From: CAVQBC01 sp963710665
GTDB lineage: Bacteria > Actinomycetota > Thermoleophilia > Solirubrobacterales > Solirubrobacteraceae
Assembly: GCA_963710665.1 (NCBI GenBank)
Contig: CAVQBC010000007.1
Location: 310,001-374,000, forward strand
Direction of reading: 5' to 3'
Length of the DNA: 64,000 nt
Positions within the stretch are counted from its first letter, which is position 1. Each line of letters opens with the position of its first letter. The notes below the pieces were generated by a model, which was not told where the DNA came from, did not search any database, and saw nothing but the letters and a program-made list of their open reading frames with translations. Positions 1 through 7,719 of the stretch are shown piece after piece. The position numbers and the translations under genes are program-made.

Positions 1-1979
1 ACCTTCTTCTGGGTCGTGGCGTTGCGCGCGCTCCCCGCGCGGTTGTCCGCCGCGTCGGCGCTGTCCTTGGCCTCCTGCGCGTCCGCCCCGAGTTGCTCGG
101 CCTCCGCGGCGTCCTCCGGCGTCTGGGCCTGCTCCTGGGCTCGCTCGGCCTTGCGCTGGGCCTTGCGGGCGCGTGTCGCGGCGCGCTGCGCCTTGGCGTC
201 GAGGTCGGGGTCGCCGACCTTGCCCTCCGGGGCCGTGACGAGCGCCAGCACCCCGGCCGCGGGCTGCGCCCCCGCGGCGTCGGCCAGGCGCTGCTCGGCG
301 AGCACGCTGGCCGCCTTGGGGTCGTTGAAGTCGTTGCCCTGGCTGAGCAGCGTCGCGACCTTCAGGCCGTAGGCGCCGGCGACGCCGAGGAACACCACGA
401 CGAGCGCGAGGACCACCCAGCGCCGCCGCTGGAGCACGCCCCCGAGCGCGCGCATCGCGCCCTCCTTCGGGCGGTCCCGGACGCGCGAGCGCTGCGTGTC
501 GGTGTCGGGCAGCTCGCCGTAGACGTCGGTGATCGCGAAGACGGTCTGGCCGATCTTCAGGCGGTCCCCGGGGGCGAGCGCGATGACGTCGTCCACCCGC
601 CCGCCGTTCAGCCACGTCCCGTTGCCCGAGCTGAGGTCCTCGACGGCGAGGCCGCCGTCCGGCGCGCGGTGGATGCGCGCGTGGCGGCGGGAGACCTCGG
701 GGTCGTCGGTCAGCCGCCCGTCCCCGGCGACCGCGCGGCCGATCAGCAGGTCGCCGTCGAGCTCGATCCGCCGCCCGGCGCCGGCGCCCGAGACGATCTC
801 GAGCTGCTCCCCGATCGGCTCGGGCGCCGCCGGCTCGATGTCCGCCGAGGGATGGGTGGGCGACGGCAGCTTCCCGAGCGGATCGGTGACGAGGATGATC
901 GTCTGGCCGATCTTCACGCTGTCGCCCGGGACGAGCGCCCGGACGCCTTCGACGCGCTCGCCGTTGACCCAGGTCCCGTTGGCGGATCCCAGGTCCTCGA
1001 TCTGCAGCTCGCCGTCCGGGCCGCGGCGCACGCGGGCGTGCTGCCGCGAGGCCTCGGGGTCGTCCCCGAGCTGCCCCTCGCCCTCCACCGTGCGCCCCAG
1101 CAGCAGCTCGGCCCCCGGGTCCAGCCGGCGCCCCGCCGATTTGCCCGCGATCACCTTGAGCTGGTCGCTCTCCGGGAGGGTGGGCGTGGGCGGCTCGGGG
1201 CGCGGCGAGATGCGCGTCGAGTCCTCCCGCGGGGCGACGCTCGGCTCCCGCGCGGGCGCGGCGACGGCGTCGGTCACCCGCATCGTGGTGTGGCCGATCC
1301 GGAGCTCGTCGCCCGGGCGCAGCGGCCGGCGGTCGTCGATGCGCTCGCCGTTGACGAACGTGCCGTTCGCCGAGCCGAGGTCCTCGACGACCAGCCCGCC
1401 GTCCTCGGCGCGGCGGACGCGCGCGTGGCGGCGTGACGTCTCAGGGTCGCCGCCGAGCCGGCCGTCGCCGTCGACGGTGCGGCCGAGCAGCAGCTCGCCG
1501 TCGAGCGCGATCCGCCGGCCGACCTCCTCGCCGGCGACGACCTCGAGCTCCTGCGGCGCGTACGCGCCGCGCTGCTCACGCGTCATCCGCGGCTCGGGAA
1601 CCATCGCGGCGGGCATCGACGCGGTGTCGTCGAACGCGTGCTCGAAGGGCTCGGTGACCACGAGCATCGTGGCGCCGATGCGCACGCGGTCACCCGGCCG
1701 CAGCGGGTGCGGGCTCTGGATCCGGCGGCCGTTGACCCAGGTCCCGTTGGCCGACCCGAGGTCCTCCACCCACAGCTCGCCGCCGCCGCCCCGGCGCATG
1801 CGGGCGTGTCGCGCCGAGACGTCGGGATCGTCCTGCAGGCGCCCGTCGCCGTCCACGCCGCGCCCGAGGAGCAGCTCCCCCTCGACCCGGAGTCGCCGCC
1901 CATCGGATACCTCGAGCTGTGGAGCCATCGCGTGCGAAACCGGTGCGTTGAACGTCGGGGTGTACCGCGGTCGCATCAT
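1..1979 (-). CDS. Four-FHA-domain protein fused to an MMPL-like transporter (3' end outside window)
   Basis: An open minus-strand frame runs from ATG 1979 (in-frame ATGs also at 1976 and 1928) to the left edge, at least 659 codons, so the C terminus is missing. Four FHA domains lie at about residues 24-110, 145-237, 272-363 and 390-487. Each has the phosphothreonine-binding pattern: an Arg, then S-R-x-H or S-A-R-H, then S-(A/G)-N-G-T with Asn. A basic stretch and one membrane helix follow (about 515-537, W-V-V-L-A-L-V-V-V-F-L). The next residues, LSQGNDFNDPKAASVLAEQR, resemble the start of MMPL/RND lipid exporters, where a large extracytoplasmic domain follows helix 1. A charged Ala/Gln/Arg stretch then reaches the edge. 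FHA domains bind phosphothreonine, so inference is a transporter recruited by or controlled through Ser/Thr phosphorylation. The FHA part is certain; the MMPL part rests on about 150 residues. Confidence 0.75.
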   Translation of the reverse strand, partial: MMRPRYTPTFNAPVSHAMAPQLEVSDGRRLRVEGELLLGRGVDGDGRLQDDPDVSARHARMRRGGGGELWVEDLGSANGTWVNGRRIQSPHPLRPGDRVRIGATMLVVTEPFEHAFDDTASMPAAMVPEPRMTREQRGAYAPQELEVVAGEEVGRRIALDGELLLGRTVDGDGRLGGDPETSRRHARVRRAEDGGLVVEDLGSANGTFVNGERIDDRRPLRPGDELRIGHTTMRVTDAVAAPAREPSVAPREDSTRISPRPEPPTPTLPESDQLKVIAGKSAGRRLDPGAELLLGRTVEGEGQLGDDPEASRQHARVRRGPDGELQIEDLGSANGTWVNGERVEGVRALVPGDSVKIGQTIILVTDPLGKLPSPTHPSADIEPAAPEPIGEQLEIVSGAGAGRRIELDGDLLIGRAVAGDGRLTDDPEVSRRHARIHRAPDGGLAVEDLSSGNGTWLNGGRVDDVIALAPGDRLKIGQTVFAITDVYGELPDTDTQRSRVRDRPKEGAMRALGGVLQRRRWVVLALVVVFLGVAGAYGLKVATLLSQGNDFNDPKAASVLAEQRLADAAGAQPAAGVLALVTAPEGKVGDPDLDAKAQRAATRARKAQRKAERAQEQAQTPEDAAEAEQLGADAQEAKDSADAADNRAGSARNATTQKK

Positions 1980-2074
1980 TTCGCGCGAGCCGGGGCGGAG
2001 CAAGGACCGGGCGCCGAATCCGGTTCTCTCCGGACGGCCCGGTGGCGGGTGATCTGAACGGCGTTGTGAGGACA

Positions 2075-2080
2075 TAGACT
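2075..2080 (+). promoter_or_regulatory. -10-like hexamer, leaderless spacing, cyclase gene
   Basis: TAGACT ends 6 nt before the GTG at 2087. No Shine-Dalgarno sequence precedes that GTG, so transcription probably begins at or next to the start codon. Confidence 0.45.
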
Positions 2081-2086
2081 TGGGCC

Positions 2087-4894
2087 GTGCCTGCGTGTCC
2101 AACCTGTGGTGAGGAGACGCCGGAGCGGGCGCGTTTCTGCCCCTCCTGCGGCGCACCGCTGATCGCACGCGAGCCGCCGCGCGAGGACCTCCGCAAGATC
2201 GTCACCGTGCTCTTCACCGATCTGAAGGGCTCGACGAGCATGGGCGAGCGGCTGGACTCCGAGTCGCTGCGCCAGCTCATGCGGCGCTACTTCGCGACCA
2301 TGGAGGCGATTCTCGAGCGCCACGGCGGGACGGTCGAGAAGTTCATCGGCGACGCGATCATGGCCGTGTTCGGCGTGCCGTCGGTGCGCGAGGACGACGC
2401 GCTGCGGGCCGTCCGCGCGGCCGCCGAGATGCGCTCGGCGCTCGGCGACCTCAACGAGGCGCTCGAGGCGCGCTGGGGCGTCCGCCTGCGCGTGCGCACC
2501 GGCGTGAACACCGGCGAGGTCGTGGCGGGCGACCCCAGCCGCGGCCACGGCTTCGTCACCGGCGACGCCGTCAACGTCGCCGCGCGCCTGGAGCAGGCCG
2601 CCACCGAGGACGAGATCCTGATCGGCGAGGACACGCTGCGCCTCGTGCGCGACGCGGTGCAGGTGACCACCGTCGAGCCGCTCGAGCTCAAGGGCAAGGC
2701 CGAGCCCGTCCCCGCGTACCGCCTGCTGTCGGTCGAGGCGGGCGCGCCGGGCTTCTCGCGCCGGCTCGACTCCGCGCTCGTGGGTCGCGAGGACGAGCTG
2801 GGCGGGCTGCGCGCCGCGCTCGAGAAGGTGACGGCCGAGCGCAGCTGCGCGCTCGTCTCCGTGCTGGGCGCCGCCGGCGTCGGCAAGTCCCGCCTGACCG
2901 CCGAGTTCGTCGCGACCCTCGGCGACGAGGCGACGGTCCTCGAGGGCCGCTGCCTGCCCTACGGCGAGGGCATCACGTTCTGGCCCGTCGGCGAGGTCCT
3001 CAAGGCGGCCGCCGGGATCACCGAGGAGGATGCGCCCGAGCAGATGCGCGAGAAGCTCGCCGCCCTGGTCGGGGGCGCGGACGAGGCCGAGCCGATCCTG
3101 CAGCGCATGGAGGGCGTGCTGGGCCTCGCCGACGCCGCCTCCTCGCCGGTCGAGATCTTCTGGGCGGTGCGCCGGCTGATCGAGGGGCTCGCCGCCGACC
3201 GGCCCGTCGTGCTCGTCTTCGACGACGTCCACTGGGCCGAGTCGACGTTCCTCGACCTCGTCGAGTACCTCGCGACCTCCAGCCGCGACGCGCCGATCCT
3301 CGTGCTCGTGATGGGCCGCACCGAGCTGCTCGAGCTGCGGCCCGGGCTCGCGGGCATCACCACCGACAGCCTCTCGCTGGAGCCGCTGAGCGGCTCGGAG
3401 ACGCGCTCGCTGGTCGAGAACCTGCTCGGCGGCGGCGAGCTCGACCCCGCGATGGCCGAGCACGTGCTGGCCGCCGGGGAGGGCAACCCGCTGTTCGTCG
3501 AGGAGTTCCTGCGCCTGCTCGTCGAGGAGGGGCGGATCGAGCAGCGGGGCGGCCGCTGGCGCGCGGTGGGCGAGCTCGCGGCGGCGTCCACGCCGCCCAC
3601 CGTCCAGGCCCTGATCGCCGCCCGCCTCGACCGCCTGGCGCCCGGCGAGCGCGCCGTGATCGAGTGCGCCGCGGTGATCGGCAAGTCCTTCTGGCCGTCG
3701 GCGGTACGCGAGCTCGCGCCGTCCGAGGCGCGCGACGACGTCGAGAGCCACCTCGCGGAGCTCGTGCGCAAGCAGCTGCTGGCCGCCGCCGTCGGGGCGC
3801 GCTTCGCCGGCGAGGAGGGCCTCGCCTTCAGCCACATCGTGGTGCGCGACGTCGCCTACCAGGCGATGCTCAAGGCGGTGCGGGCCGACCTGCACGCGCG
3901 TACCGCGACCTGGCTCGAGGAGACCGCGGGCGAGCGTGCCGTCGAGTACGAGGAGATCCTCGGCTATCACCTCGAGCAGGCGCACCGCTACCTCGTGGAG
4001 GTCGACCCCGGCGACCAGCGCACCGCCGACGTCGCCGCGCGCGCGGCGGCACGGCTCGCGTCGGCGGGCGGCCGCGCGCTGGCGCGCTACGACATGCCCG
4101 CCGCGGTGAGCCTGCTGGAGCGCGCCTCCTCGCTGCTGGCCGAGGACGACCCCACGCGCCGCGACCTCGCGCTCAAGCTCGGCATCGCGCTCGCCGGGTC
4201 GGGCCAGCTCACCCGCGTGAACACGCTGCTGAGCGAGCGGCTCGCGGCCGAGCGCGCCAACCGCTCGTTCGTCGTCTACCACGAGCCGACGGGCCGCCAG
4301 CAGACGGTGTTCCTCGACGACGGGATGACCTCGGTGAGCGTGGGCCGCCGCCCCGACAACGACATCCCGCTCATCTGGGACACCCAGGTGTCGCGCCGCC
4401 ATGCGCTGATGGAGCGCCTCGGCGACGGGTGGGTGCTCGTCGACGACGGGACCTCGCGCAACGGCTCCTACCTCAACGGCGACCGCGTCGAGGGGCGGCA
4501 CGCGCTCAGCGACGGCGACGTGCTGCGCTTCGGGGACACCGTGCTGCTGTACCGGTCGCCCGAGCCGGCCCGGCCGGTCCCCGCGGCGCCCGTCGAGCCG
4601 GAGGGTGTGACGACCTTCGGCGACAACCCGCTCGCCGCGATCCAGCTGTCGGACGTCGAGCGCCTCGTGCTGGGCGAGCTGCGCCAGGCGGGCGGTGGGA
4701 GCTCCACGCCGTCCGGGCGCGTCAGCGACGAGGAGATCGCCGAGCGCGCCGCGATGAGCGAGGACCAGCTCCACGCGGTGGTCGCGGCCCTCGAGCTCAA
4801 GTTCGGCATCGAGGGTCCGTCCGACACCCAGCGCCGCGAGCGCCTGATCGTGCGCGCGGTCAACAGCGGGCTGGCCTCGCACCCGGGCGCCTGA
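2087..4894 (+). CDS. Adenylate/guanylate cyclase-AAA ATPase-FHA-HTH multidomain regulator
   Basis: A 935-residue cytoplasmic signalling protein. Residues 4-22 form a CxxC...CxxC zinc ribbon. A class III nucleotide cyclase domain covers about 38-215, with both metal-binding Asp regions (FTDLKGST and GDAIMAVFG) and the N-V-A-A-R-L motif. A purine-NTPase module follows, with Walker A GAAGVGKS near 262 and Walker B VVLVFDDVHW near 375. A helical region leads to an FHA domain at about 728-824 (GRR, SRRHA, SRNGSYLNG). The last 85 residues look like a LuxR/winged-helix segment (SDEEIAERAAMSEDQL). Cyclase-AAA fusions are common in actinobacteria; the FHA-HTH tail matches the separate FHA-HTH protein at 5941-6639. 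The catalytic residues look intact, so cyclic nucleotide synthesis is plausible but untested. It is divergent from the four-FHA gene. Confidence 0.85.
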   Translation: MPACPTCGEETPERARFCPSCGAPLIAREPPREDLRKIVTVLFTDLKGSTSMGERLDSESLRQLMRRYFATMEAILERHGGTVEKFIGDAIMAVFGVPSVREDDALRAVRAAAEMRSALGDLNEALEARWGVRLRVRTGVNTGEVVAGDPSRGHGFVTGDAVNVAARLEQAATEDEILIGEDTLRLVRDAVQVTTVEPLELKGKAEPVPAYRLLSVEAGAPGFSRRLDSALVGREDELGGLRAALEKVTAERSCALVSVLGAAGVGKSRLTAEFVATLGDEATVLEGRCLPYGEGITFWPVGEVLKAAAGITEEDAPEQMREKLAALVGGADEAEPILQRMEGVLGLADAASSPVEIFWAVRRLIEGLAADRPVVLVFDDVHWAESTFLDLVEYLATSSRDAPILVLVMGRTELLELRPGLAGITTDSLSLEPLSGSETRSLVENLLGGGELDPAMAEHVLAAGEGNPLFVEEFLRLLVEEGRIEQRGGRWRAVGELAAASTPPTVQALIAARLDRLAPGERAVIECAAVIGKSFWPSAVRELAPSEARDDVESHLAELVRKQLLAAAVGARFAGEEGLAFSHIVVRDVAYQAMLKAVRADLHARTATWLEETAGERAVEYEEILGYHLEQAHRYLVEVDPGDQRTADVAARAAARLASAGGRALARYDMPAAVSLLERASSLLAEDDPTRRDLALKLGIALAGSGQLTRVNTLLSERLAAERANRSFVVYHEPTGRQQTVFLDDGMTSVSVGRRPDNDIPLIWDTQVSRRHALMERLGDGWVLVDDGTSRNGSYLNGDRVEGRHALSDGDVLRFGDTVLLYRSPEPARPVPAAPVEPEGVTTFGDNPLAAIQLSDVERLVLGELRQAGGGSSTPSGRVSDEEIAERAAMSEDQLHAVVAALELKFGIEGPSDTQRRERLIVRAVNSGLASHPGA

Positions 4895-4912
4895 CCCGCG
4901 TGCGGACGCGCC

Positions 4913-4940
4913 GCGGGCCCGGCCTTCCGGCCGGGCCCGC
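4913..4940. terminator. Perfect hairpin between convergent genes
   Basis: A 12-bp perfect GC stem with a TTCC loop sits between the stops of the cyclase gene and the convergent LmeA-like gene. There is no clear U tract, so it may act as a bidirectional terminator. Confidence 0.6.
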
Positions 4941-4969
4941 TGAGGGCGTGGCGATCTGACGGCGGTGCG

Positions 4970-5759
4970 TCAGGAGGTGATGGCCTCGGTGCGGACGACG
5001 AAGCCGCCGGGCCGCTCGAGGGCGCTGATGGTCTGGATGTCGAGGCGCGGGTCGCTGAACACCGGGACCGTCGCCAGGGCGCCGATCGGCCCGTCCTCCA
5101 GCTGGATCACGAGCTTGCCGTCGCGGGCGAGCAGGCGGGCCTGGGCGCGGGCCTCGAAGCCGAGGGCGCTGACGCCGCCGTCGAACACGAGCTGGCCGCC
5201 GGGCGTGGCGGCGGGGCGGACGTCGATGCCGGCCGGCAGCGCGTCACGCAGCTGGGCGTCGGAGACGGTCGCCTCGGCGCGCAGCGTGTCGCCGTCCTTG
5301 GTCAGGCGGGCGTCGCGGAGCGTGACGGGGCCGGTCTTCAGGGAGCGGACGAGGACGTCGATCTTGTCGGTGGCCTGCGTGCGCGCCAGCGCGGCGCCGA
5401 GGCCGCCGCCGCGCGCCGGCGCCGGCGGTCTCACCGCCGCCCGCGGGCGGGGTGAAGCTGTCCATGCGGATCTGGACGTCGTCGGCCTTGCCGAACATCA
5501 GCTTGACCGCCGGGAACGCCGACACGTGCACCTCGGAGACCTTCCCGTCCTTCGCGAGCCGGTCCTTCAGGCGGTTCTCCGCCATCGACGGCAGGATCGC
5601 CTGGCTGACGGCGAGGAGGAGCAGCACGATCGCTCCGGCGAGGATCAGCCACGGCCAGCGTCGGCGCGGGGCGGGGGAGGGGCTCCCACCGTTCTCGCCC
5701 TCGCCGGCGCCGGGGCGTCTGGCTGAAGGGGTCGAAGGGTGCTGCAGGGTCGCGGACAT
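4970..5759 (-). pseudogene. LmeA-like (DUF2993) membrane-anchored protein, frameshifted
   Basis: The reading frame changes midway. From ATG 5759 the first frame encodes a Pro/Ser-rich N terminus, a membrane helix (WPWLILAGAIVLLLLAVSQ) and the start of a DUF2993 domain (ILPSMAENRLKDRL...VSEVHVSAFPAVKLMFGKADDVQIRM). Near 5405-5450, in a GC-rich stretch, the remaining homology moves to the next frame (VRSLKTGPVTLRDARLTKDGDTLRAEATVSD...) and runs to the stop at 4970. One base must be skipped to rejoin the halves. DUF2993/LmeA proteins are actinobacterial envelope proteins linked to lipoglycan maturation. The downstream half reads cleanly to its stop, so a sequencing indel is at least as likely as real decay. 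No programmed-slippage motif is evident. Confidence 0.65.
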
Positions 5760-5896
5760 GTCGGGCTCCATGGACGGGGAAGAGGTGAGAGCCAGTGTCC
5801 GCGCCCAAGGGCCTGCGGGCCAGACCCCCAAGGGATCGACGTGGGCTCCCCAGGGGTGGTCCCGCCCACCCCCAGGGGTGGCTGCGTCGGCCTCAT

Positions 5897-5919
5897 CGAG
5901 ATCGGCTTCGCCGATCTCG
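5897..5919. terminator. Hairpin downstream of the FHA-HTH gene
   Basis: A perfect 10-bp stem (CGAGATCGGC/GCCGATCTCG) with a 3-nt loop lies just past the stop of the minus-strand FHA-HTH gene. The surrounding 5760-5940 gap also holds two close copies of a CCCCAGGGGTGG-type motif and no convincing gene. Confidence 0.5.
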
Positions 5920-5940
5920 GGCCGCCTGGCGTCCCGGCCG

Positions 5941-6639
5941 CTACGAGGACGGCTCGAGGTCGCGCTTGGAGACCTGGCCGGTGACGAACGCCAGCTCGAC
6001 GAGCCGCGCGCGCTTCTGGTTCTGGGGCAGGTGCTCGATGCCGAACTTGTGGAACAGCGTCCGCAGGTGCGTCTTGACCGCCTCGACGCTGAGGAACAGC
6101 TCCTGGGCGATCTCCTGGTTGGTGGGCGGCGTGACGAACGTCGCCGAGGCGGCGAACGGGCGGCAGAGCGCCACGAGGACCCGGCGCTGGGCCTCGGAGA
6201 GCTCGGCGGCGGGCGACCCCTCGGCCGACACGACGGTGCTGCCCACCCGGCGGGCGTCGACGGGATCGCGGAAGAGCATGGCGGTCTTGCCGAAGCGCAG
6301 CACGTCGCCGTCGTGCAGCCGCCGCCGGCCGCCGAGGCGCTCGCTGTTGACGTAGGACCCGTTGCGCGACAGGCCGTCGTCGGCGAGCGTCCAGTGCTCG
6401 CCCACCCGCTCGAGCTGCGCGTGGACGCGCGAGACCTCGCTGTCCCAGTCGAGCCGCAGGTCGAGGCCCTGCCCCCGCCCGATGGTCACCCGCGGCTCGG
6501 TGCCCTCGAGGACCTGGATGTGCTGGCCGCCGGCGTCGTCGCGGTAGACGAGGAACGGCGTCATGCCGCGCTCCGCCTCGACCTGCGCCTTGAGCTCCGC
6601 GGGAGACGCCCGGTGCCCCCCGGTCGGCGGGCCGGTCAT
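5941..6639 (-). CDS. FHA domain protein with C-terminal LuxR-type helix-turn-helix
   Basis: A 232-residue cytoplasmic protein. An FHA domain lies at about 48-128, with GRG, SEVSRVHAQL and LSRNGSYVNSE supplying the phosphothreonine-binding Arg, Ser/His and Asn. Residues about 150-225 form a HTH region (NQEIAQELFLSVEAVKTHLR), where LSVEAVKTHL is the usual LuxR recognition helix. The same FHA-then-HTH order closes the cyclase protein at 2087-4894. The start is ATG 6639, 12 nt after the serine protease stop, so the two genes are probably one transcript. Inference: a DNA-binding protein whose activity depends on binding a phosphorylated partner, with the nearby Ser/Thr kinase an obvious candidate. 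Confidence 0.85.
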   Translation of the reverse strand: MTGPPTGGHRASPAELKAQVEAERGMTPFLVYRDDAGGQHIQVLEGTEPRVTIGRGQGLDLRLDWDSEVSRVHAQLERVGEHWTLADDGLSRNGSYVNSERLGGRRRLHDGDVLRFGKTAMLFRDPVDARRVGSTVVSAEGSPAAELSEAQRRVLVALCRPFAASATFVTPPTNQEIAQELFLSVEAVKTHLRTLFHKFGIEHLPQNQKRARLVELAFVTGQVSKRDLEPSS

Positions 6640-6651
6640 GGGCAGGGGGAG

Positions 6652-7542
6652 CTAGCTCGGGCTGTGCTTCGAGCCATGCTTGACATAGCTCCCTTCCGTG
6701 AGCGCCGCCATCGCGTGGTGGCACTCGTGCTGGTCGTACCAGCCGCTGAACACGGCGCCCTCGGTGGGCTTGAGCTGGCCGAGCAGCTTGTCGAGCTGAT
6801 TGCTCGTGACGGCGCTGAAGGGCGCCTGGGTGGTCGGCCCGCCCTGCCCGGTGTCGATGAAGGTGGACAGGCCGACCATCTCGCCGGCCTCGTTGACGAC
6901 GGGGCCGCCGGACATCGCCGGGCGCAGCGGGGCCTGGAAGAGCATCAGGGACGGGAACGCGGGCAGCTCGGGATGGACCTCGCCCTGGACGTCCACGGCC
7001 GAGACGGCGCCGTTGGTCGAGATGAACTCCGGCGCGGGCGAGCCCGGCGGCCGCAGGTAGCCGAGCGCGACGACGTCCTCGCCGGACTTGACCCCGTCGG
7101 AGTTGCCGAACTTGATCGCGGTAAGCCCGGGCGGCTTGGGCCGCAGCCGGACGAGGGTCAGGTCGTTGCACTGCGCGCGGGCGACGGGCCGGCCCTGGAC
7201 CGTGCGGCCGTTGACGTCCACCTGCAGCGAGACGGCCGACTCGACGAAGTGGTTGCTGGTCAGGATCAGGCCACGGCCGGCGTCGTAGACGACGCCGCTG
7301 CCGTGCGAGTGCGAGGCGCCCTCGCTGGTGTCGCGGCCCTGGCCCTTCGGCACGGCCGTCACCGCCACGACGCTCGGCTTGACGCGGTTGATCATCGCGC
7401 TGCGGCCGGACTCCGAGTCCGTGCCGCCCGCGGGGGTCGAGTCGCCCGAGTTGCTCTGCTCGGAATCGCCACCGCACCCCGTCGCGGCGGCGAGGGCGAG
7501 CGTCAAGAGCGCGGGGAGGAGGGCGAGGCGGAATCTGGTCAT
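6652..7542 (-). CDS. Lipoprotein trypsin-like (HtrA-type) serine protease, no PDZ domain
   Basis: 296 residues with a signal peptide ending in a lipobox-like A-T-G-C (Cys23), so it is probably lipid-anchored outside the membrane. A Ser/Gly/Asp-rich spacer precedes a chymotrypsin-fold protease. The catalytic triad is visible: His98 (TSNHFVE), Asp127 (CNDLTLVRL) and Ser211 (AMSGGPVV). HtrA/DegP enzymes usually carry a C-terminal PDZ domain; none is present and the chain ends shortly after the fold, with a His-containing tail. It is divergent from the Ser/Thr kinase and upstream of the FHA-HTH gene. Inference: envelope quality control or regulated proteolysis within this signalling locus. Confidence 0.85.
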   Translation of the reverse strand: MTRFRLALLPALLTLALAAATGCGGDSEQSNSGDSTPAGGTDSESGRSAMINRVKPSVVAVTAVPKGQGRDTSEGASHSHGSGVVYDAGRGLILTSNHFVESAVSLQVDVNGRTVQGRPVARAQCNDLTLVRLRPKPPGLTAIKFGNSDGVKSGEDVVALGYLRPPGSPAPEFISTNGAVSAVDVQGEVHPELPAFPSLMLFQAPLRPAMSGGPVVNEAGEMVGLSTFIDTGQGGPTTQAPFSAVTSNQLDKLLGQLKPTEGAVFSGWYDQHECHHAMAALTEGSYVKHGSKHSPS

Positions 7543-7707
7543 GCGTATGCGCGTCGACTTTCAAGGACGCCGACGCCGCGAGGCTGCCGGCGCTTCCATC
7601 CTCCAACGCTTGTGATTACTGTAACCGGGCCCAAGCCCCCCAGCAACCGGCCGAACGGCGTGGAAAGGGACTATCCAAATTTCCGTGCCCCGGACCAGGG
7701 AAGCAGT

Positions 7708-7713
7708 TATAAG
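7708..7713 (+). promoter_or_regulatory. -10-like hexamer of the kinase gene
   Basis: TATAAG ends 6 nt before ATG 7720. The GGGA inside the gap is a poor Shine-Dalgarno candidate, so a leaderless start is favoured. About 90 nt upstream (7616-7624) is a small palindrome, TTACTGTAA, in the divergent kinase/protease gap. Confidence 0.4.
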
Positions 7714-7719
7714 GGACAC

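Noticed and set aside
1976..4882. A 968-codon open frame on the minus strand opposite the cyclase gene
   Set aside because: The plus-strand frame has clear cyclase, AAA and FHA motifs. The minus frame is Arg/His/Ala-rich with no domain, as expected for a shadow in very GC-rich DNA.
5390..5460. Programmed frameshift in the LmeA-like gene
   Set aside because: There is no slippery heptamer, in-frame stop or stimulatory site of the kind seen at prfB, so an indel is more likely.
5645..7606. A 653-codon minus-strand frame overlapping the FHA-HTH and protease genes
   Set aside because: It shares the strand but not the frame with those two genes, whose motifs are intact. Its product is Arg-rich and lacks any domain.
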